This document shows, piece after piece, positions 43,401 to 58,400 of a stretch of 64,000 bases of DNA. The stretch lies in contig NC_087064.1 of assembly GCF_963678635.1 (NCBI RefSeq), forward strand, positions 16,729,802 through 16,793,801, read 5' to 3'. A program made the position numbers and the translations under genes. This DNA comes from Symsagittifera roscoffensis (taxonomy: Eukaryota; Xenacoelomorpha; Acoela; Convolutidae). Position 1 is the stretch's first letter. Every line of letters begins with the position of its first letter. A model generated the notes under the pieces. It had not been told where the DNA came from. It saw nothing but the letters and a program-made list of their open reading frames with translations, and did not search any database.

Positions 43401-46400
43401 AAAGCACTATAAAGATCCTCTTTTGGCCAAAAATCCTTTTTTCAGGCACTTTTTGGACAGATTTGACCAAAAAATGCTTTTTCAGCCCCCCTCAAAGTTA
43501 GTATATTTTGGAGCCTTTTTAAAAAACTTCTGGTTCAGCCAGCCAAACATGGAGATCTTAAGATAGAAACAAGGGGAATTCTTTGGGTAGTCAGGGGGTC
43601 GAATCCCCGTGAGGGGGGGGGGGGATGCCTGCCTCCCCTTCTGATTCCGGCACTGGTCTTGAGTATATAGACACTTTCAACTGTCTGCTGGCTATGTTTA
43701 AATATTAATTTCTACTAAATAAATCTGAAACATAATTTTTGAGTTGCGTGTTCGCTACCAATATAATCATAAGTTTGTCTGTTTTCTCACTGAGATTTTT
43801 TTTTCTAAGCGTTGATGAAAAAGTATGTGACCGGTTTCAATAAAGTTCAACTTAAAACTATATCATTTGCCCATTAAACAGGCCTTTTAAGCCTTGTTGA
43901 CAATCAGCTTTATGAATTTCAATTTTATAGCATGAAGCTATAAAGCTGATCTAATAAAACTGGTATAACGAAGTTCTTCAGCCGGCGTTAAATAAACCTA
44001 GTGCCTTTTTTGGGTCCATTGCTATGTTGAAGCACCGCTGGTGGTTATTTGTTAACTTCTAGTGAACAGAAGTAGTATTCATTGAAAGGGTTTATGGTGT
44101 TTTGATATGTTTATTACTAACTTTCCACTTATTAATAATGGTAAACCTGAAAAGTAAACCGAATAGTATCTTTTTCTGGGTTGTTCATTGAATTCTAAAT
44201 AAACCAAAGAAAAGATCGCAACAATACTGAATTAGACAGAAGTAGCTATTTGTTCAGTGTAAGTCATGATCTTAGTCAAATTTGTTTCTTTAATCAGCTC
44301 AGGGGCGACTCACGGTCTGACTAAATGGATTCATGTTACATGTTCGCTCAAAGTCAGTCAGTATTTCAAAGTATGAAACAACGAGCATGAAAAGTTTAAC
44401 AAGTCATTATCGAAATCAAAAGTATTTTCATGAATGCATTGTGTCGCAATCTAATTATAATTTATCACAGACATTCAGAAAAGCTATTTTAGAATTCCAT
44501 GTAACAGTATAAAGCAACACGAGTTAAGATGCAAGTTTAACTAAGAGGAAAGAAAAATCGGATTTGGACTCCATTATCAAATTAAGGTGATTGTCCGAGT
44601 GACTTAAAAAGAAAAGTTAGAGAATTTTGTCATAAATAGAGCTCTTATTAAAATTTATTTACTGATTTACTCATTGCAAATGTTAATTGACAATTTTTAC
44701 TCGAAAATTATCTCAAAAAGTTGTGCTATTAAAACATTGTTCCCAGTGTAATAAGTTTACTCCATATAACCACTTGGATAAAAAACGTGTCTATGAAAAG
44801 TTAAATTTACAAAAAATCAACTTTATAAATTTAAACGACTATTATAAGAAATATTAATTTATTAAACAGAAATAATAGGAATTTATTTTAGTAGAAGTAT
44901 TTTCTGAATTCTCTTGATCTGTCAGCTGGTAACAATTCGGATATCTGTTGCAAGTATGTCCTGTTTCTGTGAACTTTTTGCGAGATGTGAACAGTATCAT
45001 TTCTGAAGGTATCGATATCAATTTTTTATGCAGCTTCTCGCCGCTGATTTTTTCCCCATTTTGTTCAATCGACTCTGGGTATTCAATCGACTCTGTACAG
45101 TTCTCGTTTCTATGCAGATTTAGTGTCCCATAGACGAAAAACCTGGATTGGCTTTTAAGAGTCGACGAAAGTTGTTCAGCCTCTTATACAGTTCACGATA
45201 ATTTTTTTGCAGGAAAAGTTATAAAATGCTCTAATAACTACTGTAGTGCATTCAAAACATGCATTTATGTATGAACTTGGCATATTTGCACTTTTTGAAT
45301 TTGAAGCTTATCTGCTAAGAGGCTGAGGAATTGCGATCTCTAAATACAAACGTGGAAATGGCGGGAAAAATTGTGATCGATTTCTAGTTTCGGAATTGGA
45401 ATTTAATTTATAGATCTCCGAGCGAAATAAAAAGATTACCTGTTGATCCAGTTTTTTCAAATTGGGTTATTTTATCAAAAAAGCATCAATCATAAGTTGT
45501 TCTAGAAATTTAAAGAGACATTTATTGTTTTCTCCGAGGTTCGAAAGTTTTTTTTATAAAACAAATCAGTTTTGTTTTCGAGGTTCGAAAAGAGTTTTTT
45601 TTTCATTAAACAAGTCAGTTTTTTAGTGTTTCTTTGCGTTCATGGACGCTTTTTCAAAGTTCGTTTTTACTTGCAATCAAAAGATCTCAGATTACTCATG
45701 TTTTTGTTACAATGATTTCTGCTGGCACTAATTTGCTAGTTCGCAAAATCAGGTGCCACACTTAGCATTGGAATGATTCGAGTGATAAATCATATTAAAG
45801 TTCTCCCAGTGTCGAGATAACCGGTTTGAGTTTCAGTCTTAACTTTGAGCGAATAAAACGACCAAGTAACGTTCGTTAACTGAAATTTATAGGCTGCGAT
45901 ACTTAATTTTACTAAGACCGAAACTATTAAGCACTTCCTAGTAAAAAATATGGCTTAATTTAGCGCTACTTATACAAAAAAAATCTTTCAAAAATATTTT
46001 TAAGTTCTCTAACTTTTTACACGGTTGCATAGTTTTCTCATTACACCGCATGCTAACAACGATTTGAAAAAAGAAAAAAGTTTGTAGTTTTTTTTTATAA
46101 ATATGGTCGGAACATTGTGCTAAGTGCATAGCAACCGGCTATCCGGATTAGTTTATAATTTTGGGTTCTTTTTTTCCCTCTGATTTTGTAATTTTTACAA
46201 TTTTGAAGTATAAAAAGAACAGATACAAAACTGATCGCGCTTGGTTGGTGAATGTTAATAAAATTGCGTTCACTTTTTGTCTCGTCGAATTTCATTAAGG
46301 ATACGCAGATGGGAGGGAGATAGTCAAGCGTTTTCTTTTGAGACTGTTTTAGGGCTAATTTTTTGGTCCGGTTAAAACTCTTTAAGATAGTCAAGCGTTT

Positions 46401-49400
46401 TCTTTTGAGACTGTTTTAGGGCTAATTTTTTGGTCCGGTTAAAATTCTTTAAGATAGTCAAGCATTTTCTTTTGAGACTGTTTTAGGGCTAATTTTGTGG
46501 TCCGGTTAAAACTCTTTAAGATAGTCAAGCGTTTTCTTTTGAGACTGTTTTAGGGCTAATTTTTTGGTCCGGTTAAAACTCTTTAAGATAGTCAAGCGTT
46601 TTCGTTTGAGACTGTTTTAGGGCTAATTTTGTGGTCCGGTTAAAACTCTGCAGCTTATTTGAAGTAAATGTAAATATTTTAACAAATCATTATTTTTTGT
46701 CAATTTGTATCATTTGTAAATTTACTTGAAATTGTCAACACCGATTTTTTTGAGCTGATTCGATCGAAACAGTTTTAGTTCATGATGAAAGATTAATTTT
46801 GGGCAGAATAAAAGAGATTCACACAGAGGTCCAAAAATTGTCAATCAACAATAGCTTTGTTCAGTATTCGGATCACGAATTTTCTTCTTCAAAAGGTTGT
46901 TGATTGTACAGTTTCATCGACCAGCAGGATTGGGGAAAATTTTTCGTTTTATTGCCATCTTGGGGGGAATTATGTCATTTTTGCTTTGTCCAAAAGTAGA
47001 GTTTGCTTGAAATGAGACAAAAGAAAATTGAAGTTTGATGTGCATGATGCTTTTCCTACGTTGAATGCGCGGTATGGCAGGGGTTTGAAGTTTCAAATTT
47101 CCAGAACTCTGTGTTTTTGAACCGATTACTTATTCAATGAGAAATAGCTTAAGGTGTACTTTGTTGGGGTCTTTTTGGTTATGCCCCCTCCCAAATGATG
47201 AAAAGTGAAAGGTACAATTTTATTGTTAATCTGGGTCAATACTGTTTACACATGCCTACTTTCAGTTTTAGGGAGGTCAAATTGAAGCAATTTGATCTAA
47301 GGTAGCCTCAAATAGTTTGCGCTATTTCTATTTGTTTCGTCATTTTCTAAACAAACAATGATAACCGAAAAGATCCCTTTGCTGCACGATTCCATATATC
47401 AACGTATTTTCATGCTACCTGCTTGGTGCTCTGGGATGCAATCAAAGCTTCAGGGAACCTTTTCTTTTCAGACCAGTTTCAAAGCTCTTCGTAACTAATT
47501 CAATTCTTTTCGATTAGGAACTCGATGTCTGAAATTGGATACGGTGATTTGGTCCCTGAGATCTTAGATGACACTAAAATATCCGACCTAGCTGCCGTGC
47601 ATTTGAGTTTCCTCAGTGACCTAATAGCAGCACAGGGAGACATAGTAGCCTTTGGAAACCAATGTCGACGTCCAGAACGGATCAAGATGATGGTTCCACT
47701 GTACACTAGCTACCTGAAGAATTACAGTCGAGCTCAGGAGAAACTGGACACAATACTGCATCATCTGCCGGTGGAAAAACAAAACATTCTCAACAAAGCT
47801 GACAACAGGTTAAAAATCGATGAACAGTTATTCAATGCTTGTTACCTTGAATTGTAATTGCACTAGCCTTAGTGTATTGTTACGAACCTTCTTTTTTTCT
47901 AATCTAAATCGCAAATAAAAGTGTTCACTTATTTGGAAATTTCACTTAAGCATTGGAAATTGCATAGCATCTGTTCTCTCGCGTCGCGTTGTCGCGATTT
48001 GTTTTTTTATTTCTGAAAAAAATATCAAAGTTTATTGTGCTTGTAATTAGCAAGCGTTATCAAATCATATAGATTTTCACTTTACGGAAGCAGTTCATTT
48101 GGGGCAGCAGCATATCTGTCATGATGAAATTTTTGGCCAACAGATTTTTTTGAGCATGTCTGCATTTTAAATCGCCATTCGATATGATTTTTTTTTGTTG
48201 TTGGATGTAAACCGCTACTTGATTTTTTAGCTTATTAAAATTCATGAATGTAGTCAATACTCATATATGTGTCTTGGTGATTTTATTGCTTTTTCTTTCA
48301 CGAAAAAGTCTGAAAATTTGTTCACGCTTAAATTAGATTTTCAGGGGTCCGAGTTTTGATTTCTTTTTGAGTTCACGTCATTTCTATTTGTCAATGGAAT
48401 GCAAACTCCATTATCGAACAGCAAAAGTGTACAGGTAACAAAAAACTTGATAGATTGTTGTTAGTTTCGAAATTAGATATTAATTTTCAGATTTCCGAGC
48501 GGAATACAAAAAGTACCGATTGATCCAGTTTTTTTTCTTCAAATTAGGTTAGTTTTATCAAAGAAGTGTCGATCATATATAGTTTTTGAAATTCAAAAAG
48601 CTTTAACGACTTATAGTTTTTTTTAGTTGAAGTTTTTCAAAAAACAAGTCATTTTTTCTGTTTCCTTGTGCTCTTTGATTTTTCCAATTGTCTATTGGTT
48701 AAGTTCATTCAAGATTTTCGGGTTAAATGGTTTCTGCTGTTGTATTTGGCCTCATAACTCGTTAAATTTTTTCGTGCTCCGGGGGTGGGGTGTAAAACTT
48801 AGAGCTCAGAAAAAACTTTCGGCTGAACGGTTGTGTACCCAAGTATTGTCTACTTATTTACCGCTTGATTATGCAAGCGACCCTTGTATCACAATACGGT
48901 GCAACTTTTTTAAAACATTTTTTTTGAAAGTGCTGCTTTGGTGGAACTAGCTAAATAGCATTGGCAGTTCAATAGCATCTGTTTTTTGTGGGTAGTTTTT
49001 TCCGATTTTCAAGTGAACATTGTGCAAGTGCGAGGATGTGTAACTCTTAATACTGAGTCGGGGTTCCATATTTGTTGTTCAGAAGTCTAAGTTCGCTCTC
49101 AAAACTAGATATGGCGAGGTAAATTGTTGCTCGCTTAAAAGCAAAAGGAGATTTGAAAGTTTTGTCAACTTCTGTTTTTTTCAGAAATTTTTTTTCCTGG
49201 GCTTTTAAATGAAAGGTTTTGGTCGAAAATTTGTGTAAAATAATATCAAGTATTGTTAAAAATTTTCAAAAGTGTTTATGGACAAAACGGGTTCGTATTT
49301 ATGTATGTGGTGTATTCAGGAAAAACTTTGTGATTTTGTTTAAGGTTTGAAATTTTGGCTGTTCACCGAAAACTGTCAAAAATTTATTCACGCTCAACTT

Positions 49401-52400
49401 TTTTTAATGCGGTTGACTGTTGATTGTTTTGACTACCCGCAGTTTTTACTACCTCAAAGAAAGCTCACCAGGGTCCATATGTCCTATCCTTTGAATCCTT
49501 TCCTGTTGTGATTTGAATTCCAAAATGTCGAACAATTTATCTCAGCATCAATTATTTCGTTTCCTGGACCTAATTAGATAAAAGCTGACAGAATAAGAGG
49601 ATGATGTCGAAATTCAGTTGCACAATAGAATTAAAATAATGTATGCTGTGGGTTATTTATCCGATTGTTTTATCCGTACGTTTTCTTAAATGAGGTAAGT
49701 GCCCTTTTCTAGAATACTAATTAACAGGAAATTGCTTGACAAAAATGAAAGTTTCCTATTTTTTTTTCAAATTTTTGCCATATTTTTTAAGAGTTGATGA
49801 AAGTAGTTTAAACTCTTTTATTGGTCATGATGATTTTTGTTCGTTTTTTTTTCAGAAAAGTTTTAAAGTTGGTTCAGGCTCAAATTCACGGTTTCGCGGT
49901 TTTTGATTTCTTTTTAAGTTCAGTTCATTTCCTTTTAAACAGACAAGCAAACTCAACTATCGAATAGCGAAAGCTAAAAAGCCACAAAAAAAGTGATTGA
50001 CTTCTAGTTTCGAAAATGGAATTACTTTTCAGATTTCCCAGCGAAATAAAAAAACTTACCCTTTGGTCTCGAATTGGTTTAATTTTATTGAAAACAGCCC
50101 CAATCAGAGATCGTGCTTCAAGGGCATTCAAGTTTTTTCTACTGTTTAATTGCGTTCATTGGCTCTTTTCCAACTGTCTTTTTGCTACGTTTTTAATGAG
50201 TGTGGTCGGAAAAAGCAATCCCATATCCTTATTTTTCTTTGGGCTCTAGTGAAAATCATTTGCTTATTGGAAAAAGCAAAGTAAATCTCTAATTACAAAC
50301 AAAACGCGGTTGGTTTGCTTTCAAAACTTTCACTTAATAGTTAGGTTTTTCTTTGCTTTTTTTTTGGTTTATTTGAGTGCAATGCTAGTTATCCGCCTGT
50401 CTGTTTGCTATTTTTTTGTACTGTCTAAGAAGGTATTTTTGTATAATCTATTATATATTTAAATGCGGGCTTCACTATCTCGCCATGTTTAAGCTTTTTC
50501 AACGTATTATTTTTGCATGTTTAAGCTATATCGTATATTGCAATGGTTTAGATTTTTTTTCGATTTTCGAGTTTGATTTTAGTGTTTTATTCACCGAGTT
50601 TAAATTAAGCAGCCCAATGTTGGTATGCTGTCCGTATTCACCTATTTTGAATGGCCAAATTTTTTTTAGCAAACGAAAAAATACGATTTTGGTGATTTTT
50701 TCAAAAATTTTCAGAAAACTAAAATTACAAAATGATTTAAAAAACTTGAAGTTCACAACCCTGTAGTTGGGTACTGTCAGTACTATTAAGGATTGCGAAT
50801 CTTGCCTCTAAATATGATTGCTCAAATCTTTGTAGTTTTCGAGATGTGACGTTTTTTGTGATTTTTTCAAAAATTTCAGAAAACCTAAATTTATTAATTT
50901 TCAAAACTTGAAATTCCCAACCCTGTGGTTGGGTGCTGTCAGGGCACTCTAAGGTGTTGCAAATCTTGCCTCCAAATATTACTGTTCAAATCCTTGTAGT
51001 TTTCGAGATATGACGTTTTTTGTGCTTTTTTCAAAAATTTTCAGAAAATTTTAATTATTTTTCAAAATTTGAAATTCGCAACCTTGTAGTTGGGGGCTGT
51101 AAGAGTACTATCAAGGATTCCGAATCTTGCCTCTGAATATGATTGCTCAAATCTTTGTAGTTTTCGAGATGTGACGTTTTTTGTGATTTTTTGATAACAT
51201 GCGGATAACATTCATGTCCTTGAAAACTACCCTTCCATATCTGAGATCTTGAATTCAATCCAAAGAATAGGTTATCAGAAGCTCCTTTGCATAATCGACT
51301 GTGCCCAATTTTTTAAAACAGAAATTTATGGCCCTCGGAAAAGAACAAAAAAATTGAGTTTTGCCCATGTTTTAAAAAGTACTTTTCTCGAAAAGTACCC
51401 TCCCAAATCTGAGTTTTGGGCTCAATCGAAAATACAGGTTGCATGAATTTCTTCTGCAGTATCGTCTATTCGCAAATGTTTTTACAAAAAAAAATATGAT
51501 TCTCGGAAATATCAGCAATTTGTTTCACCTTTAGTAGCTTATGTTTAATTTTTGAAGTTATTTAGCGAATTGATTTATTCAAAGTTTGAAAAAATAAGGA
51601 TCTCTTTAGCTATCACTACTTTGCAAAGGTGGGGGGGCTCCCCCCGCTTGCAAGTTTTTACAAGTAAATTTACGGTTTCCACCAACCGATTGTTATGCAA
51701 ATTGACATGCTAACTAATGAGGCCATGACAAACATATTTGGTCTTCATAAAAACCCTGTTAAAACCCTCATTACACCATATAATTGATGCTGATGTGAGG
51801 TAGGGGTGGGGCGGAAGGAAATGAGCCATGTGGGGAAATTCATTCGTTACTAGGTAATAAATTTGCATATGACTAGCCGTTAAATTGTTACATTGTAAGG
51901 GTGTCATTTACTTCATTATCATATTATATTTTGTCGTTGAAATCTGAATGTCTAGTTCGCTTAAAGTCCTGCGTCGCCTTTGTATGGAATCATTTAAAGG
52001 TATCGCAGTTTGATTACGTAATTTACTAGATTTACTTGTCCTTCAAAAATATTTTAATTTCAGTTTTATTTGTTTCTCGTTGAAAATCTTGCTGTGGTTA
52101 ATAGTTTGTTCACAAGTTTTGACTTTTATTAAACGTTTTTACTTTCTTGTTCACAAGTTGTGAATTTAGTCACAAGTTTTGAATCGTCGCGTTGATTATA
52201 AGTTGTGTCGTTTTTGTTATTTTTTGACACGTTTTCAAGTAAAGCTTGCATTTTTTACGATCCGTAGAAAATAACAACTTCAATTTGTTTAAAGTCAAGC
52301 CAAAATACCGCTTAACTTAATGGGGTGGAAATTGAAGTGGACATCAAATTGTGCTAAAGTTGGTTCAACTCTGGATTGAGCACGTTAAATCGAAGTGATA

Positions 52401-55400
52401 CAGGTCTATTTCTCCTTGAGTTGGTCTATTTTCGTTCAGACGGTGTTTTAAGTCGTTCTGTCTATGTTATGTTAGTTGAAATTCAATAATAAATAAAATT
52501 CATGTTGAGTGTGCGGTCTACATTTGATACTGAATATTGGATTCATTTTGGCTTCAACTAATAAATGAAAATGCGCTACCAAGGTTATCAAGCATGTCAA
52601 GAACTTTCTGGTGGAACCCTTCAGACCTATTGTATGCATTCAGAGAAATAAATCGAAAACAAAAAAATGCTCAGTATCCAGAGATAAGGTTTACGCGCGT
52701 GATTATAAACCTCCTTGAATGGGTTAAAAAAGATATTCGGGCTACAGTTATTTGTTTTTTTAAACAAAAATTGATGCGTTTAAATTGCGGTCAACAATAT
52801 ATATTTCTTAAAATTGTGGATCTTAGTTTTGGTAAAAGAATCTAATTTTTAGCCCTGGCTCTTGTGTTTTGGCGACTTCTCAGTTCTAAATTTAAGCAAT
52901 AAAAAGATTTGTTATATGAATTTGCAAGGTGTTACTTCCAAGTTTGACGGTAAAACATATCGACAATCTCAAAAAAAATCATTGATCACAAGATATTAGT
53001 GTTTAAACGGTACCAGTTTAGAAGTATGGTCCCGCCATTGTTGATAAATCCCATTGAAAAGCTCGTTTAGAAGTGTTGTCCCGCCAGACCACTTGAAATA
53101 TTATTGAAGTACTTCAAGTGGATGAAAACTAAAGAAAAACATTTCTTCGTTAGATAAACCACTTAAGTTGTCTGTAAATTGGAGTTACCAAAAACACAAA
53201 TTCAGTGGCAAAACTTAGAAACTACCTTTAAAATTTTTTTGTCGGACTTTTATATGGGACCATTGGCAGTTTTACGGGACCATACTTCTAAACGAGATTT
53301 TAAGCGGGACCATACTTCTAAATGAGTACCTTTCAGACTTATTTGAAAATTATGCTGTGAATAGACGTTTTTCGCTGGAAAAAATCTTTTTAATTGAATA
53401 GAATCATACAACACAGCAACTGTAAAAGTAACAAGAAAAGATGGTTGTGGTGCAAGTAGCACAGTATGTTCCGACAAAGTTAAGTCATTTTACAACAATC
53501 AAAAGAAAAGACATTTTTCTTAAAAGTAAAATAGTGGTGGCATAATTTTTTTTGAAGTTGCGCGTTCATTCAGTAAATTTAATCAGAACAAGAACACGTT
53601 TTTTGGAACCCATGATGATCTGGTGCAATCAATTTATTTACTTGTTTTAAAGACAGAATGCGCTCAAACAAAAACTTCTCAAAGATATTGCTCAAACAAC
53701 TATAAAAACGAATGGGCTAAAATTGCATTTTTTTGTATCCAGGCTTCGAAACCGGGATATCTTATTGAAAGAGGTATCTGAATAAACCATTAAGATTCAA
53801 TTGGGCTGTTAAAACAACGTGCAATCGACTCACTGATTATTGATGACGCACTCTTGATTTTTCACTTCATATGACGCACTCATTTGCACTTCAGATTTTT
53901 GACCTCATGTCCTGAACTATATCAAAAACTTCGTTTGGAGCAGGGGCAGATTTGGGGGGGTGCCCCAACCCCTCAGGTATTCGACCCCTTGCCGACCCAA
54001 AGGGCTCCCTCCCCCTTTGTACTATTTTGAGATATCCATTTTGGTGACGGAACCTAAAAATGTTCTAAAGGCGCCTTCGGCACCAATATATACTCATTTT
54101 TGAAGTGGAGCGCGCGTCAAAAAAACGCGATTTTCTAGGTCAAAATGTTCCAAAAATTGCAAAAAACGCTTATTTTGGTCTCTTTTTACAAAATTTTGCC
54201 TGCGGCGCAGAAAATTTGGCCAAAACAGCGTTTTTTAGTGTTTTGAAAAGCCCCCCCCCCCCCCCCCTCTCGAGAAAATCCTATATCCGCCCCTGGTATG
54301 GAGTCTCTCAAGAAACAAGTTTTTGTCATTTGAAAAACAATGAAAATTTTGATAAAAAGTATTGAAATTTTCGGTTAGATTTTCCCCGATAATTACTAAA
54401 TAAAATATCAATTCGTCTGCATCGAATTGGATTTTTGTTCGAAGGGTTTCTCACAAAATTGTTTCAAATTTGTTTAACTTCTTTTAAGGTTTCTCACAAA
54501 ATTTTCTAAAAATTAGTTCAAAACAACCAATAACACTTTTTTGTTTCTTTGGCGCATAGTCATCAAAACGACAAGAGTTACGTCAAGCACGAAAACAAAG
54601 TTAACCTTTTACACTAATAGACAAACTGAAGCGAAAAGTCAGCTTTTTACTCTCTAAAATGCCTGCTTTCATTGTGAATTTGGGACAACATTTCCTTCGA
54701 AAATCAGTCAAGTTTTAAAACAGACCAAGAGTAAATGATAAGAGCTACCTTTTATGAAACTACAAACATTTGGTTTCAATGGCTTACCAATGTAATCCGG
54801 GTCTGAAAATGTAATTTGTCCTCATCTGCAGTAAGTTTTTTTTACTTCGCGTGAAAATTTCGCGTGAGTTTAGAAAATTTTTCAAGCTGATTGTTTCCAT
54901 TTTCTCGCTGAAACTGTTTTACGAGGCGTAAACAATTTTTTATTCCGCTTATTCAAGGAAAAATTCAGGATGGTGCAAAAAATAAGTGCAGATAAGGTCA
55001 ATAGGCGTTTTTAGAACTGGTAAGTCATTCAAACCAAATATTGATAGTGTCATAGAGGGTAGCTTTGATCAATTGCTTTGGTATATGTAAAATTGTTTAC
55101 TGATTTTTGAAGGAAGTTTTGTCCAAAATGGACTTGAAAACAGACTTTAGAGGAAAAAAAATCATCAATTTGCGCTTACTTTTGTCCACTGGTGTGTCAA
55201 TATTTAGAGCATGAAGGAAAATATCTGTTGAATGAATTCAGGATTACATTGGTCAGATTGAATATGATAGTATATTGAATAGTCGATACCAGGTTCGGAT
55301 TTCAATATTACCCTTGTCGGCTCAGTATTTTGAAATTTTATCCGGATATTTATCGATTTTAAACTCATTTTCAAAGAAAGCTTATGATTTGAAGTCGTTT

Positions 55401-58400
55401 TTCATTCACCAGAAGATCTAATTTCGAAAGGAAATCTTCACTCATAAAAGAACGTCTGGAGTCAATGTATATGTACCATGTTCTATATCAATTTTATAGC
55501 ATTTTTTGTTGCTACTTTTAAATCTTTTATGATATTAAAGGTTTCTTCTCTCGTTTGTACAAATCGTTGAGTAAAAGAATTGATTGAAAATTTTGGATTA
55601 TTACGCTTGCGATAAGCAAGCGTTATGAAACTGGAATATAGACTTTTTTTTCGGGTTAACAATTAGTTAAACAAATAAGTTGAATAACTTATTTTCACTT
55701 CTTTTCTCTTCTTACTTTTCTTAATATGTTCCAGGTTGGTTACCCCTTGACATGGAGGTAAAGCAGTTGCCTTTGTAATCTAAGATCTGGAGGTCAAGTC
55801 GTGGCCGGATCTTATTTTTTTTTTCAATATCAAGGAAAATGAAAAAAAAACGAGAAAAATGAATTGTCGATTTTTCGTTTGTTCGCTCAGATTTTGTCGG
55901 CTAAATTGCCACAACGGATTTTGCTTTTGCTGTAGACAATTTTCCTTGTAGTTGCAATTGCAAATGTTGTTCATTCTAATTTCAAGGGGGACTTTTAAAA
56001 AATTATGAAAATTATTTTTCGGTACAGTTGGTGTCTGCTCAAAGATGGTCGGCTTAGTTGCCACATCACCGATTTTTTTTTATTGTAAGCAACTTTTATT
56101 GGAGTTGAATTTGCTGTTCATTCTAGTTTCAAGGGGACATTGAAAAAGGTTTTTATAGTAGACATTGAAAACAGGCATTTTGGAGGGTAAAATCCTGAAT
56201 TTGCGCTTAATTTTGTCCACTAATTTGTTATTGAAGCTAGATGAAAGAAGAATAAAGTTTTTTCGCATTTAGCCTGTTTCCTTCCGGAAAAGAGTTTTTT
56301 CCGTTTTTAACTTTTTGTTCATTATTTGCATTCAATATTATCCGAGTTGTTTTGATAGTCGCGGAGTTGTTCAATAGTTTCTACTTCATTAGGGTAGTCC
56401 CGGAATTCTTTCAGTATCCGAAATTTTTCAAACGATGTAATTGCGTTGTTCATTTGACAACTTTCTTCAACTCTCGTGTTTCTTATAATTTCACGCAATG
56501 TTACGACCTATTTAAGGCACGCAACATATTAACGGGCGGGATGCACTAAATAGAATGGTTCAAAAGTTAAATAGATCCAAAAGAAGAATGAACTATTTCA
56601 ACCTAAACTACAATTTACAGACAATTTTCACGCCGTTCTTAGGTGTTTGAGGTTAGCACTCGTTTTGTAAGTCAGTCAATACTTATTTACAAGTCACACA
56701 CTTGCTAAGGTATGGCCGTTTAATTGATAAAGCATGTTTAAATAAAACAATATCTGAAAACAGTCTTCTAATAGATAAATTTTTTAATTGCACAAAGATT
56801 ATAAGCTATGTTCGGCTGCGAATTATGTGAATTTTTGATGTTCAGTTAGATTTTCGAAGTATTTTCAAATTGAGCAATCAGGTTTCGTGTGTTCTGTCTA
56901 CGGGCTTGTTCTGTTCATTGATTTTGGTTGATCTATTTTGTTTTGACAATTTTTCTTATGGTTTCCTTGATCGTGGGATTTTCCTCTCATTTTCTTGTGG
57001 AAGCTTGACTTAGAGCTTTCTTGGCAATAAAAGCTTTCAAAAAATATTTATGTGATATTTTTCTAATTTGTTGTTGGTTTAAAAGTCGATGAACTTTGTT
57101 CAGACTCTTAAATAGGTCGTGATGATTTTGTTCAGACTCTTAAATAGGTCGTGATGACCAAGAAAGTCATCAAATTTGCTCAGGCTCAAATTTATTTTTT
57201 CGCATTTTGACTTCTGGTTTCTTTTCAAGTTCTTTTCATTTCCTTTGTTGAAAGAAAGGCAAGCTCCTTTATTGAACACCGAAAGTGTAAAGATCACGAA
57301 AAACATGATCGACTTCCAATTTATAAAACGGAATTTCATTATCAGATTTCCCAGCGAAATAAAACATTTACCTATTGATCCAGTTTTCTCAAATTTGATT
57401 AATTTTATCAAAAAAATGTCATTCAGGAATTGTTCTTGAAATTCAATGAGCTTTAAAGTCACCTATTTCTATCTGAAGTGCCTCATATTTCGTCTCTCCA
57501 CAAGCGAAGAAAACTTTCATGTGTTTGTGTGTGTTGTGAGGGTTAGGGGGACTTAATAACTTTTTATTAGTGTGTTTTTGTTTGAATGTGAGCATGTTTT
57601 AATAATTCATTTTGATAGATCTAGTTTTTTCATTGTTTTCGATTTCTTTTTCGACTTGTCGGCTTTTATGTTTTGTACCACAAGTGGTGCGAAGCTCAGC
57701 TTCGCCTCTATGTAGAAAATATCATTTTTTTACCAATAGTTTAAATCAGTATTTAAAGTACAATAGCTGGGTCCTCAAAGTACAGATGGCCCCTGAAACA
57801 AAAGTTTTTTTTCCAGAAATTTCAGAAATGAATGCACATATACTTGGTTGCGTTTTTTTCTTGAAGCTCTAGCAAAATATCTGACTCATTCGTCATACTC
57901 TTTTCTAAGAATCCAACTATTGTACTGCACCAATCATTGTTAAGCAATTATTTTACATGATGACCACTCCTTGTAACAATTCATATCCCCGGATTTGCAA
58001 AGTGTGAACATGTGTATCAGGGCCGCGACTGGAGGAAGTAAATCATTCGACATCAAGACCAACTTCAAGCAGCCCTTCCAGCGCTTCTGTCGCTACCCTC
58101 TCCTCCTCAGAACCCTCTTAGATGCTGTTGAGAAGACGGGCGAAACGGAAACCATCGAAGTGATCTCATCGGCACTGCAGACATGGAAACACGTCACAGA
58201 CCACTTGAACCAGGTAAGTTTTTCGTGGGAAATTACAAATTGTTAAGATACAGCGAGAGAGCTTAATGGTAGAGCTTGTTGCCTGCGAATTGTGTTTTTT
58301 CAATGTGTTCTTCCAGATAAGCTAGAATTGGGCATGAGGAAACATTTTGAAAATCAAGTTTATGTTTGTTTCGTTTTGGTCAGAAGAGATTTGTGTAATA

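Larger units (their letters stand above)
43131..47517 (+). other. Intron 4 of the Vav-like gene (4.4 kb)
   Basis: Contains one hAT-like MITE, one R1 copy, part of an R2 copy and the 67-bp tandem array. No gene recognised; the ORFs at 46,095-46,394 are due to the repeat array and flanks. Confidence 0.75.
47809..58020 (+). other. Intron 5 of the Vav-like gene (10.2 kb), repeat-rich
   Basis: Contains three R1 copies, the second 160-bp array, a TIR MITE, hAT-like MITE copy 2 and hairpin-rich A/T DNA. The ORF 52,537-52,845 is short and lacks a recognisable domain. No additional exon is needed, because exons 5 and 6 join in phase with continuous DH homology. Confidence 0.75.

Noticed and set aside
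57100-57462. ORFs of 87-120 aa in intron 5
   Set aside because: They lie within an R1 repeat copy, and the same sequence in other R1 copies is interrupted at different places.
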